Assembly: GCF_000807925.1 (NCBI RefSeq)
Contig: NZ_JRVC01000006.1
Coordinates: forward strand, 62,001 to 126,000
Direction: 5' to 3'
Origin: Novosphingobium subterraneum
Lineage (GTDB): Bacteria; Pseudomonadota; Alphaproteobacteria; Sphingomonadales; Sphingomonadaceae
DNA: 64,000 nucleotides
Shown piece after piece: positions 9,554 through 17,222 of this stretch; position 1 is the stretch's first letter; every line of letters begins with the position of its first letter. Below the pieces are notes generated by a model, which saw nothing but the letters and a program-made list of their open reading frames with translations, made no database searches and was not told the DNA's origin. A program made the position numbers and the translations under genes.

Positions 9554-9748
9554 TCAATCTTCGCGCTGGAAGATATCTTCGATCGGAAGGGCGAAGACAT
9601 CGGCAATGCGGAAGGCGAGCGGGAGCGAGGGGTCGTACTTGCCTGTCTCGATCGCGTTCACCGACTGGCGGCTGACCTCGAGCTTTTCGGCAAGGTCGGC
9701 CTGGCTCCAGTTCCGCTCGGCGCGCAGGACCTTGAGGCGGTTCTTCAT
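9554..9748 (-). CDS. Small XRE-family helix-turn-helix regulator
   Basis: 64-aa Cro/CI-type DNA-binding protein consisting only of the helix-turn-helix domain. The HTH runs from about residue 9 to 55 (WSQADLAEKLEVSRQSVNAI, then ETGKYDPSL). The close match to short stand-alone XRE repressors is clear. Its ATG at 9748 overlaps the stop of the membrane protein gene upstream (ATGA at 9745-9748). It is the last gene of a three-gene operon with two membrane proteins. It is a good candidate to bind the repeated sequence at 10361-10377 and 10413-10429 in front of the operon, an inference from proximity and palindrome content. Confidence 0.9.
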   Translation of the reverse strand: MKNRLKVLRAERNWSQADLAEKLEVSRQSVNAIETGKYDPSLPLAFRIADVFALPIEDIFQRED

Positions 9749-10161
9749 TCGCCACCTCCGTGCCGCTCCAGCAGCGCGTTGATGCAGCCGCCAAGGCCCA
9801 ACCCGCCGAACCACAGCACCGTGGCGTAGAAGGCCGGGACGTGAGGGAGCAGGCCGAAGCTTTCGACGAAGCCCCATGCCGTCGCCACGCTCAACGTGAA
9901 GCCGGTGGCGATGAGGATCTGCCGGGTCATCAGGTAGCGCTGGTATTCATCGCGCAGCGAGGTCAGCAGGCGGCCGATCGCCACGAATACGCCGATCACT
10001 GGAAGCGCGGGAAGCAGCGCAGCAGCATAGGCGCTGAGGCCGGTGGGGGCGCTGTTCTTAAAGAACAGGTTCACGCCGACCAGCGTGGCGACGTAGCCGC
10101 CCATCAGCAACATAACGGCGCGCGTGTAGCGGCGGTGTTCGGGCGTCATCCGGGCGACCAT
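9745..10161 (-). CDS. Hypothetical four-helix membrane protein
   Basis: 138-aa inner-membrane protein with four hydrophobic segments, near residues 15-33, 44-63, 83-103 and 110-128. A charged loop, SLRDEYQRYLMTRQ, lies in the middle. The start ATG at 10161 follows the stop of the 56-aa membrane peptide by three bases. It overlaps the XRE regulator gene downstream. Membrane proteins paired with a tiny XRE regulator are widespread, but I do not recognise a specific function here. Confidence 0.8.
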   Translation of the reverse strand: MVARMTPEHRRYTRAVMLLMGGYVATLVGVNLFFKNSAPTGLSAYAAALLPALPVIGVFVAIGRLLTSLRDEYQRYLMTRQILIATGFTLSVATAWGFVESFGLLPHVPAFYATVLWFGGLGLGGCINALLERHGGGE

Positions 10162-10164
10162 GGT

Positions 10165-10335
10165 TCAAGCCTCCTGCTGGCGGCGCAGGCAGCGCGTGCC
10201 CGAAAGCGCAGCGCTGAGCGGCACGAACAGCACGGCAGTGGTGGTGGAGCCCTTCGGCAGAACTTCGAAGATATCGAGCAGGGCAATCACGACCATCACG
10301 AGGGCGGTCACGGCGGGAAGAGCGAAGCGAATCAT
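10165..10335 (-). CDS. Small membrane protein, 56 aa
   Basis: A short gene: ATG at 10335, TGA at 10165-10167, 56 codons. It has a perfect ribosome-binding site, AAGGAGG, eight bases upstream. The product begins MIRFALPAVTALVMVVIA and has two hydrophobic segments (about residues 4-22 and 31-45) and an Arg-rich tail (RCLRRQQEA). Its stop is three bases before the start of the 138-aa membrane protein gene, so it heads the operon that ends in the XRE regulator. Function unknown. Confidence 0.75.
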   Translation of the reverse strand: MIRFALPAVTALVMVVIALLDIFEVLPKGSTTTAVLFVPLSAALSGTRCLRRQQEA

Positions 10336-10360
10336 GGGTCAAGCCTCCTTGATCATATGA

Positions 10361-10377
10361 CAAGGTTACTTGACCTG
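10361..10377. promoter_or_regulatory. Operator-like repeat, promoter-proximal copy
   Basis: CAAGGTTACTTGACCTG lies 26 bp upstream of the 56-aa membrane peptide gene. It contains the palindrome CAAG-gtta-CTTG. On the minus strand it sits where the -10 region should be, downstream of a consensus -35 TTGACA at 10394-10389. A second copy with 15 of 17 matching bases lies at 10413-10429, so this is probably an operator for the co-transcribed XRE protein. Confidence 0.5.
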
Positions 10378-10412
10378 TTGCGCGGAGATGTCAAGCATCA
10401 TTGTCATCATGG

Positions 10413-10429
10413 CAATGGTACTTGACCTG
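10413..10429. promoter_or_regulatory. Operator-like repeat, distal copy overlapping thrS -35
   Basis: CAATGGTACTTGACCTG matches the copy at 10361-10377 in 15 of 17 positions and lies exactly 52 bp away, about five helical turns. On the plus strand it includes TTGACC (10422-10427), a plausible -35 for the thrS leader transcript, with GGTACT 18 bp downstream as a weak -10. Binding here could affect both divergent transcripts. Confidence 0.42.
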
Positions 10430-10476
10430 ATAGACCTGATGACTCGGTACTTTTTCCGCGCTAGAAGCCCGGCGAC

Positions 10477-10545
10477 ATGGCACGCCTGACGACCAGCACT
10501 ACAACTACTACCCCCGCGGGCCGGGGGCGGTCGCTGCTGGCCTAG
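10477..10545 (+). CDS. Threonine-rich leader peptide of thrS
   Basis: A 22-codon open frame, ATG at 10477 and TAG at 10543-10545, encodes MARLTTSTTTTTP followed by AGRGRSLLA. Seven of its first twelve codons are Thr (ACG, ACC, ACT, ACA, ACT, ACT, ACC). It ends 138 bp before thrS, the gene for threonyl-tRNA synthetase. A run of codons for the cognate amino acid followed by alternative hairpins is the hallmark of ribosome-mediated attenuation. The ribosome-binding site is weak (AGAAG, about nine bases upstream). A GC hairpin, CCCCCG-N5-CGGGGG at 10511-10527, starts directly at the last Thr codon. Confidence 0.72.
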   Translation: MARLTTSTTTTTPAGRGRSLLA

Positions 10546-10602
10546 CGCCCGCTGCGATGCCGCCGCCCGGTTCGGGTGGCTTTGCGCATCGCCTCCCGAA
10601 CC
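10511..10602 (+). promoter_or_regulatory. Candidate thrS attenuator: mutually exclusive hairpins
   Basis: Several helices compete here. Hairpin 1 is 10511-10516 with 10522-10527. Structure A pairs GCGATGC (10554-10560) with GCATCGC (10586-10592) and encloses CCGCCCG/CGGGTGG (10563-10579). Structure B pairs GGTTCGGG (10569-10576) with CCCGAACC (10595-10602) and cannot coexist with A. GGGCGG (10525-10530) can also pair with CCGCCC (10563-10568) if a ribosome stalls on the Thr codons. No U-tract follows, so a classical intrinsic terminator is not evident. Rho-dependent or translational attenuation is possible. Confidence 0.5.
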
Positions 10603-10683
10603 GACCGATTTGCCTGATGCGCGCCCTTCCGGTGGCGGCGCACCTGTGCCAAAGCGCTGCCAACAGATTGCAGAGAGACCCGC

Positions 10684-12678
10684 ATGTCCGAGTTGCTGAA
10701 GATCACCCTGCCCGACGGTTCCGTGCGCGAGGTTGCGCCGGGCAGCACTCCGGCCGACATAGCCGCCGCGATTGGCCCCGGCCTCGCCAAGGCGGCGCTG
10801 GCGGCGAAGGTCGATGGCGAGCTGGTGGACCTTTCGCGTCCCTTCACGGCTGACGCGCAGCTGGCGCTGGTGACGGCCAAGGACGAGGCGGACGCGCTCG
10901 ACCTTGCGCGGCATGACTATGCCCACGTGCTCGCCGAAGCGGTGCAGGCGCTGTTTCCGGGTACGCAGATCACCTTCGGGCCGAGCACCGACGACGGCTT
11001 CTATTACGACTTCGCCCCGAAGGACCGCCCGTTCACGGATGAAGACCTGCCTGCCATCGAGGCGGAGATGCGCAAGATCATCGCTGCCAACAAGCCGCTG
11101 CGCCGCGAGGTGTGGAGCCGCGAACAGCTGATCAGCCGCTGGAAGCAGCAGGGCGAGAGCTTCAAGGCCGAGTGGGCCGCCGAACTGCCCGAGGGCGAGG
11201 AACTGACGGTCTACTGGTCGGGCGACGACTGGCTCGACATGTGCCGGGGCCCGCACCTGCCCTCGACCGGCAAGCTCGATCCGGCGGCGTTCAAGCTGAC
11301 GCGCGTTTCGGGTGCCTACTGGCGCGGCGACCAGAAGAACGCGATGCTTTCCCGCGTCTATGGCACCGGCTGGCTCAACAAGAAGCAGCTCGATGCGCAC
11401 CTCATGCGGCTGGAAGAAGCGGCGAAGCGCGACCATCGCAAGCTCGGCAACGAGATGGACCTGTTCCATCTCCAGCAGGAAGCCCATGGCAGCGTGTTCT
11501 GGCACCCCAAGGGCTACCTGATCTGGCGCGAGCTGGAAGCCTACATGCGCCGCGCCATCGACGGCGCCGGCTATCGCGAGGTCAAGACGCCGCAGGTCAT
11601 GGATGCGCGCCAGTGGGAGCAGTCCGGCCACTGGGGCAAGTACCGCGAGAACATGTTCGTCATCCCCGACGAAGTGCCGAACGTCGAGGACGAAGGCCCG
11701 ATCGTTTCGGACGATGCCGACTGGATGGCACTGAAGCCGATGAACTGCCCGGCGCATGTGCTGATCTTCCGGCAGGGGATCAAGTCCTACCGCGAACTGC
11801 CCTTGCGCCTGTATGAAAACGGCTGCTGCCACCGCAACGAACCGCACGGCGCGCTGCACGGGCTGATGCGCGTGCGCCAGTTCACGCAGGACGATGCGCA
11901 CATCTTCTGCCGCGAGGACCAGATCGTTTCGGAAGTGCAGGCGTTCTGCGAACTGGCCGACCGCATCTACAAGCACTTCGGCTTCACCTACTCGATCAAG
12001 CTCGCGCTGCGCCCGGAAAAGCGCTTTGGCACCGAGGAAATGTGGGACAAGGCCGAGGCAGAGCTGCGCGCCGCCGTGGTCCGCGCAGGGCTTGCCACCG
12101 AAGAGTATGGCTGGGAGGAACTGCCGGGCGAAGGCGCGTTCTATGCGCCCAAGCTGGAATGGCACCTGACCGACGCGATCGGCCGCACCTGGCAGGTCGG
12201 CACGATCCAGTCCGACCGCGTCCTGCCCGAGCGGCTTGATGCAACCTACATCGGCGAGGATGGCGAGAAGCACCGACCGGTGATGTTGCACCGCGCGATC
12301 TTCGGATCGTACGAGCGCTTCATCGGCATTCTGATCGAACACTTTGCCGGACGCCTTCCCGCGTGGCTGGCACCAGTGCAGGCCGTTGTCGCGACGATCG
12401 TTTCGGATGCTGACGACTATGCCAAGGATGCGCTGGCCAAGCTGAAGGCGGCGGGCATCCGGGCCGACACGGACCTGCGCAACGAGAAGATCAACTACAA
12501 AGTCCGTGAACACTCGCTGCAGAAGGTCCCCTTCCTGCTGGTCGTGGGCAAGCGCGAGGCCGAGGAAGGCACCGTGGCGATCCGCACCTTGGGCGAACAG
12601 CACCAGAAGGTGGTATCGCTGGATGAGGCGATTGCGCTGCTCAAGAGCGAAGCGACGCCGCCGGATCTGCGGAGCTGA
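10684..12678 (+). CDS. thrS: Threonyl-tRNA synthetase
   Basis: Charges tRNA-Thr with threonine. It is a cytoplasmic class II synthetase of 664 aa, the normal full length. Visible parts are an N-terminal TGS domain (about 1-62), an editing domain beginning with HDYAHVLAEAV at about residue 76, and a zinc-binding MNCPAHVLIF segment near 352. Class II motif 2 (CHRNEPHGALHGLMRVRQF) is near 380-400, motif 3 (GSYERFIGILIEHFAG) is near 541, and a C-terminal anticodon-binding domain follows from about 560. A Thr-rich leader peptide with alternative hairpins lies in the 5' region. The downstream TauE-type permease gene may be translationally coupled. Confidence 0.98.
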   Translation: MSELLKITLPDGSVREVAPGSTPADIAAAIGPGLAKAALAAKVDGELVDLSRPFTADAQLALVTAKDEADALDLARHDYAHVLAEAVQALFPGTQITFGPSTDDGFYYDFAPKDRPFTDEDLPAIEAEMRKIIAANKPLRREVWSREQLISRWKQQGESFKAEWAAELPEGEELTVYWSGDDWLDMCRGPHLPSTGKLDPAAFKLTRVSGAYWRGDQKNAMLSRVYGTGWLNKKQLDAHLMRLEEAAKRDHRKLGNEMDLFHLQQEAHGSVFWHPKGYLIWRELEAYMRRAIDGAGYREVKTPQVMDARQWEQSGHWGKYRENMFVIPDEVPNVEDEGPIVSDDADWMALKPMNCPAHVLIFRQGIKSYRELPLRLYENGCCHRNEPHGALHGLMRVRQFTQDDAHIFCREDQIVSEVQAFCELADRIYKHFGFTYSIKLALRPEKRFGTEEMWDKAEAELRAAVVRAGLATEEYGWEELPGEGAFYAPKLEWHLTDAIGRTWQVGTIQSDRVLPERLDATYIGEDGEKHRPVMLHRAIFGSYERFIGILIEHFAGRLPAWLAPVQAVVATIVSDADDYAKDALAKLKAAGIRADTDLRNEKINYKVREHSLQKVPFLLVVGKREAEEGTVAIRTLGEQHQKVVSLDEAIALLKSEATPPDLRS

Positions 12679-12743
12679 TCACGCTCGACCTGCCGATCCT
12701 TTCGCTCGGGCTTTGCGCACTGGCGGCGTTCGTCGCTGCCTTC

Positions 12744-13424
12744 GTGCGCGGGCTGGCGGGGTTTGGCATGGCGATCCTGCTGGTGCCGCTGATCGGACTG
12801 GTCATCCCGCCGGGCGAAGCGGTGGTCGTTTCCAACATGCTTGGGCTGCTGATCGGGCTGGTCGGCGCGCGCAAGGTGTGGGCCGCCGGGGAGAAAAGCG
12901 CCGGGGCGATTGGCGGTCTTGCCATGTTGCTGACGCCAGCCGGCCTGCTCGCCCTGTTCGCAACGCCGCCGGAAGTGGCGCGCGTGCTCATTGCCGTGGT
13001 GGCGATCGGTGCGTTCGTGATGGTGCTTCTTCCTGCCCGGCCCGGTCATGCGCCGGGCAAGGTAGAGACGGGCCTTACCGGAGCGGCAGCGGGCCTGCTC
13101 ACCGGATTTGCCGGCATGCCCGGGCCTCCGGTCGTCCCCTATTACCTGCGTCGTCCCATCCCGCGCGAAGTGGCCCGCGCCTCGATGCTGACGGTGTTCC
13201 TGCTGACGTCGATCGCCAGCACTGCTGCGGCGCTGGCGCTGAAGCTGGCCTCATGGCGCGATGTGCTCTTCGCCTTGCTGCTGTTCGTGCCGGTGCTGGT
13301 CGGCAACCACCTGGGGTCTCTTGCCTTCGGCAAGGTCAGCGATGCGGCATGGCGCGGCTTCGTCGGCTTCCTGCTTGCCATGTCCGGCCTGATGGCCGTG
13401 GCCAGGCTGATAACCCCAAGTTAA
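12744..13424 (+). CDS. Sulfite exporter TauE/SafE family permease
   Basis: Inner-membrane permease of the TauE/SafE (DUF81) family, 226 aa from the GTG at 12744, with several hydrophobic helices. The family is linked to export or uptake of sulfite, sulfoacetate or other organic anions. The characteristic first repeat reads RGLAGFGMAILLVPLIG, and a second repeat occurs at GLLTGFAGMPGPPVVPYYL. Starting at 12744 removes most of helix 1. The frame stays open upstream to 12627 and encodes ITLDLPILSLGLCALAAFV. The only in-frame candidate there is CTG at 12675, which overlaps the thrS stop, so the true protein is probably about 23 aa longer. Confidence 0.85.
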   Translation: MRGLAGFGMAILLVPLIGLVIPPGEAVVVSNMLGLLIGLVGARKVWAAGEKSAGAIGGLAMLLTPAGLLALFATPPEVARVLIAVVAIGAFVMVLLPARPGHAPGKVETGLTGAAAGLLTGFAGMPGPPVVPYYLRRPIPREVARASMLTVFLLTSIASTAAALALKLASWRDVLFALLLFVPVLVGNHLGSLAFGKVSDAAWRGFVGFLLAMSGLMAVARLITPS

Positions 13425-13476
13425 GCGCTTTCCCTTATGCCCTCCTGCGATTGAACGCTTGAGGGACCGAAGACGC

Positions 13477-14418
13477 ATGACCCTGCACTTCCGCGCTTTG
13501 GCCGAGCAGGCCGCCAAGGACAGCGCAATCTCCGTAGAGGAAATCCTCGAATTGCGGCGCGCGGCATGGCCCGATGGCAGGATCGATCCCGAAGAAGCCG
13601 AAGCGATCTTCCTGCTTAACGACCAGATCGCCGAGCCCACGCGCGAATGGTCCGACTTCTTCGTCGAGGCTCTGGTCGAATTCGTGGTCAACGGAACCGA
13701 GCCCAAAGGCTATATCTCGGACGAGAATGCGCGCTGGCTGATCGAGCGCGTCTCGCACGATGGCAAAGTGGAAAGCCTGACCGAGCTGGAACTGCTGGTC
13801 AGGGTGCTGGAGAAGGCACTGTCCGCACCCGATGACTTGCGCTTGTTCGTGCTGGATCAGATCGAACGCGAAGTTCTGACAGGGGAAGGCCCGACGCGCT
13901 GTGCCGGCACGCTTGCTCCAGGCAGCATCACCGAAGCCGAATGCAGCCTGATCCGTCGCACGATCTTTGCCTCCGGCGGGGATCGCCCTGCCGGGGTAAG
14001 CCAGCGCGAGGCGGAAATGCTGTTCCGCCTGAAGGATGCCACGTTGGGCGCGGACAACGCTTCTGCGTGGGAGCGACTGTTCGTGCAGGGCGTGGGCAAT
14101 TACCTGCAGGGCTGGAACGGCACCAAGGGCATGACGCGCGAGCGGGCGGGCGAGTTGGAAGCGTTCATGGACGACCGCTCGACCCATCTGGGCCGGTTCT
14201 TTGGTCGCATGGCAAGGGTCGATACTGGCAGCTTCGTGCGGGCCGTTCGCGAAGTCGGCTTCGGGCGCAGGCAACCGGGCCGCGATGTTGCGGGCGAAGC
14301 TGCGCGAGAACATGCCGTGACCGATGCCGAGAACCTGTGGCTGCAGGCGCGCATCGACGCTGACGAGCAGGTCGATCCGCTGGAAAAGGCGCTGCTGGCG
14401 TTCCTTGCCGAAGGTTAG
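13477..14418 (+). CDS. Hypothetical helical protein with TerB-like repeats
   Basis: 313-aa soluble, acidic, all-helical protein. I take the ATG at 13477, with GAGGG 11 bases upstream. Repeated segments of the type DGRIDPEEAEAIFLLND (near residue 32), DGKVESLTELELLVRVLEKA (near 95) and DEQVDPLEKALLAFLAEG (C-terminus) resemble the acidic helix motifs of TerB-like (tellurite-resistance B) proteins. No enzyme motif or signal peptide was found. It overlaps the sufA stop by 4 bp in a convergent arrangement. I do not assign a function. Confidence 0.72.
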   Translation: MTLHFRALAEQAAKDSAISVEEILELRRAAWPDGRIDPEEAEAIFLLNDQIAEPTREWSDFFVEALVEFVVNGTEPKGYISDENARWLIERVSHDGKVESLTELELLVRVLEKALSAPDDLRLFVLDQIEREVLTGEGPTRCAGTLAPGSITEAECSLIRRTIFASGGDRPAGVSQREAEMLFRLKDATLGADNASAWERLFVQGVGNYLQGWNGTKGMTRERAGELEAFMDDRSTHLGRFFGRMARVDTGSFVRAVREVGFGRRQPGRDVAGEAAREHAVTDAENLWLQARIDADEQVDPLEKALLAFLAEG

Positions 14419-14783
14419 ACGGTAAAGCTTTCACCGCAGCCGCAACTGCCTTTGGCGTTGGGGTTCTGGAACACGAATCCGGCGGTGAAATCGTCTTCCT
14501 GCCAGTCCATCGTGCTGCCGATCAGGTAGAGCACCGAGGCACTGTCGATGAAGAACAGACCGCCCGGTGTTTCGATCTTCTCGTCGAGCGGGTTGGCCTC
14601 GGTCACGTAGTCGACCGAGTAGGCCAACCCTGAGCAGCCGCGACGGGGCGTCGACAACTTCACGCCGATCGCGCCTTCGGGAGCCGTGGCCATGAGATGC
14701 GCCACGCGCGCCTCGGCCGAGGGCGTGAGGATCACCGCAGCGGGGCGGGGACGGCGGGGCTTGGTCTGCGTTTCGGTCGTCAT
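14415..14783 (-). CDS. sufA: Iron-sulfur cluster assembly A-type carrier (SufA/IscA/ErpA family)
   Basis: 122-aa A-type carrier that delivers Fe-S clusters to target proteins. The three invariant cysteines are present: Cys50 (PRRGCSGLAY) and Cys114/Cys116 (KGSCGCGESF). The basic N-terminal tail of about 17 residues (TKPRRPRP) is extra to the core. It is the last gene of the SUF operon, 23 bp after sufT. I use the name sufA because of operon context. IscA or ErpA cannot be excluded on sequence alone. Confidence 0.93.
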   Translation of the reverse strand: MTTETQTKPRRPRPAAVILTPSAEARVAHLMATAPEGAIGVKLSTPRRGCSGLAYSVDYVTEANPLDEKIETPGGLFFIDSASVLYLIGSTMDWQEDDFTAGFVFQNPNAKGSCGCGESFTV

Positions 14784-14806
14784 GGTGACACCTATATGGG
14801 GAGGCG

Positions 14807-15289
14807 TTACAGCATTCCCAGTTCAAGCTTGGCTTCGTCGCTCATCTTGGCGGGGTCCCATGCCGGGTCCCAGACAAGATTGACCTCGGCATCGCGCACG
14901 CCGGGCACGGCCGAGACGCGCAGTTCGACCTCGCCCGGCATCGATTCCGCGACCGGGCAATGCGGCGTGGTCAGCGTCATGGTGACGGTGACATCGGAAT
15001 CGTCCGAGACATCGACGCCGTAGATCAGGCCGAGGTCATAGATGTTGACCGGAATTTCGGGGTCGAAGATTTCCTTGAGCGCGGCAATCACGCCTTCGTA
15101 GATGTCTCCGCCCGGTTCGGCGGGCGAGACGGCCTCAGGCTTGGCGGCGAGGAAGCCTTCGAGGTAGTCGCGCTTGCGCTCGAGCTTTTGGGCGGACGTT
15201 TCTTCCACTGCGTCCTCCACGAACGCGCGCTTCGGTGCCGAGACGGCTTCCACTTCCTCGACCGCGAACTTGGGATCGTTCTCGCTCAT
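14807..15289 (-). CDS. sufT: SUF system Fe-S assembly protein SufT (DUF59/MIP18)
   Basis: 160-aa protein with a DUF59 (MIP18-like) domain at about residues 62-150. It is proposed to help maturation or transfer of Fe-S clusters. The conserved core PEIPVNIYDLGLIY and the TTPHCPVAESMPGEV segment with Cys111 are visible. The first 55 residues are an acidic, low-conservation extension. Its ATG overlaps the sufS stop (ATGA at 15286-15289), so it belongs to the SUF operon. Confidence 0.92.
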   Translation of the reverse strand: MSENDPKFAVEEVEAVSAPKRAFVEDAVEETSAQKLERKRDYLEGFLAAKPEAVSPAEPGGDIYEGVIAALKEIFDPEIPVNIYDLGLIYGVDVSDDSDVTVTMTLTTPHCPVAESMPGEVELRVSAVPGVRDAEVNLVWDPAWDPAKMSDEAKLELGML

Positions 15290-16497
15290 CCGAAAATCCT
15301 CTTGGTCCTTTCGATGCCGCGCACGAGCGCGGCGATATCGCTTTCATCGCTGTAGATGCCGAAGCTCGCGCGCGCCGTCGCGGGCACGCCGAGATGCGCC
15401 ATCAGCGGCTGGGCACAGTGATGCCCGGCGCGGATGGCGACACCTTCCTCGTCCAGAATCGTGCCGAGATCGTGCGGGTGCACGCCTTCGAGCGCGAAGC
15501 TGAGGATGCCGGCACTTTCCGCAGGGCCGAACAGCTTGACCGAGTTCATGCGCCCGAGCGCCTCGCGTGCCTTGGCCACCAGCGCGCATTCGTGGGCGTG
15601 GATGGTGGCGAGGCCTTGCGCCTGAACGAAATCGACTGCTGCGCCAAAGCCGATAGCCTCGACAATGGCGGGCGTGCCGGCCTCGAACCGCTGGGGTGCG
15701 GGGGCATAGGTGGTCTTCTCGAAAGTGACCCTGTCGATCATTGCGCCGCCGCCCTGCCACGGCGGCATGGCATCGAGAATCTCGCCCTTGGCCCAGAGCG
15801 CGCCGATGCCGGTGGGGCCATAAAGCTTGTGAGCCGAGAAGACGTAGAAGTCCGCGTCCAGCGCCTTCACGTCGACGGTGAGGCGCGCGACCGACTGGCA
15901 ACCATCGAGCAGGATCTTCGCGCCGACGCTGCGGGCAAGGGCTACTGCGCGCTTTGCATCAAGCGTGGAGCCGAGCACGTTCGACACGTGCGCGAAAGCG
16001 ACCAGCTTGTGCGCAGGCGCGATCATGCGTTCGGCGGCATCGAGATCGATCAGCCCGTCCTCGGTCAGCGGGCAAACATCGATCTCGACTCCGGTACGCT
16101 CGCGCAGCATCTGCCAAGGCACGATGTTGGCGTGGTGCTCGAGCGTGGAGATGAGGATGCGGTCACCCGCCTTGAGATTGGCTACACCCCAGGTCTGTGC
16201 GACGAGGTTGATCGCCTCGGTCGCGCCGCGGGTGAAGACCAGCTCGTTCTCGGCGCCGCCGACGAGTGCAGCAACCTTGCGGCGCGCAGCTTCGAAGGCC
16301 AGCGTCATGTCGGCCGAGCGGGCATAGACGCCGCGATGAACGGTGGCATAGTCGCGGCCCAAGGCGCGCACCATCGCATCGATCACAACTTGCGGCTTCT
16401 GCGCGGTGGCGGCAGTATCGAGATAATGCCAGCGGCTGCCGTCAGGATTGACGAGGCCGGGCCATTCAGCGGTGCGGGTCAGGGCATCGACGGTCAC
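15286..16497 (-). CDS. sufS: Cysteine desulfurase SufS
   Basis: PLP-dependent class II cysteine desulfurase of 403 aa that takes sulfur from cysteine for cluster assembly. The PLP lysine is Lys224 in SAHKLYGPTG. The PLP-stacking His lies in EHHANIVPWQ (residues 120-129). The persulfide-forming Cys361 is in RAGHHCAQP, which has the short SufS-type loop. An unusual Cys (LLDGCQSV, residue 200) sits next to the PLP-binding Asp198. It overlaps sufD by 4 bp (ATGA) and sufT by 4 bp. No SufE gene is in the window, so its sulfur acceptor is encoded elsewhere or differs. Confidence 0.96.
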   Translation of the reverse strand: MTVDALTRTAEWPGLVNPDGSRWHYLDTAATAQKPQVVIDAMVRALGRDYATVHRGVYARSADMTLAFEAARRKVAALVGGAENELVFTRGATEAINLVAQTWGVANLKAGDRILISTLEHHANIVPWQMLRERTGVEIDVCPLTEDGLIDLDAAERMIAPAHKLVAFAHVSNVLGSTLDAKRAVALARSVGAKILLDGCQSVARLTVDVKALDADFYVFSAHKLYGPTGIGALWAKGEILDAMPPWQGGGAMIDRVTFEKTTYAPAPQRFEAGTPAIVEAIGFGAAVDFVQAQGLATIHAHECALVAKAREALGRMNSVKLFGPAESAGILSFALEGVHPHDLGTILDEEGVAIRAGHHCAQPLMAHLGVPATARASFGIYSDESDIAALVRGIERTKRIFG

Positions 16498-17222
16498 AGC
16501 ACGGCATCCAGCGCCTTGAGCGCGGCTTCGGTAAGCGACTCTTCATCGGCGGCACCGACGAAGGCTTCGGCGATGAAGGCATGAAGCATGAGCTTCTTAG
16601 CCTCGGCTGGCGGAAGGCCGCGCTGGGCGAGGTAGAACAGCCCCTGCGGATCGAGTTCACCGACTGCGCAGCCGTGGGCGCACTTGACGTCGTCGGCGTA
16701 GATTTCCAGCTCTGGGCGGGCATTGGCAGTGGCAGTGCGATCCAGCAGCATCGCCCGGATCGACTGTTCGCCATCGGTGCCAATCGCCCCGCGCGCCACA
16801 ACGACGCGGCCGAGATACGTGCCCGTGGCCTTGCCGCCGAGGACCGAACGGACGACCTGGCTCGAAACCGCGTCAGGCTCGGCATGGACGACCTCGGTGA
16901 CGATCTCGGCGGTCTGTTCGCCGCCGGCGATCTGTGCCGCGCCGAGATGGAACTTCGCGCCGTTGCCAAGCGTGACCTTGACCGCAATGCGGCCATAGGC
17001 GGACCCGGCGTTGAGCAGGCGCAGGTCATATTCCGCGCCATCTTCCAGCGTGATCGCGATGTCCTGCGCGGCGTCGTTGGCGCCATCGAGCACGACAGCG
17101 CTTGCGCCCGTCTCGCCCGCAGCGACGCGGATATCCTGCACCGGCAGCGGCCAGAGCGCTTCCAGCGCCGCAAGATCGGCGTAGCGGAAGGCTTCTTGCC
17201 TGCGGGTGGGCAGCGCGGTCAT
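16494..17222 (-). CDS. sufD: SufD, SUF scaffold subunit (short form)
   Basis: Partner of SufB and SufC in the SufBCD scaffold that builds Fe-S clusters. At 242 aa it is much shorter than the roughly 420-aa enterobacterial SufD. The conserved C-terminal beta-helix part is retained, including the segment DDVKCAHGCAVGELDPQGLF with the conserved His (about residues 184-203). The N-terminal helical part is largely missing but the frame is intact and both ends overlap neighbouring genes by 4 bp. This looks like a lineage-specific compact form, not a pseudogene. Confidence 0.92.
   Translation of the reverse strand: MTALPTRRQEAFRYADLAALEALWPLPVQDIRVAAGETGASAVVLDGANDAAQDIAITLEDGAEYDLRLLNAGSAYGRIAVKVTLGNGAKFHLGAAQIAGGEQTAEIVTEVVHAEPDAVSSQVVRSVLGGKATGTYLGRVVVARGAIGTDGEQSIRAMLLDRTATANARPELEIYADDVKCAHGCAVGELDPQGLFYLAQRGLPPAEAKKLMLHAFIAEAFVGAADEESLTEAALKALDAVL

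Noticed and set aside
10563..10579. Classical intrinsic attenuator terminator for the thrS leader
   Set aside because: The hairpin is strong but is followed by CTTTGCGC, not a U-run, so it cannot be called a Rho-independent terminator.
10366..12603. 745-codon open frame on the minus strand opposite thrS
   Set aside because: Antisense shadow of thrS with no domain-like pattern.
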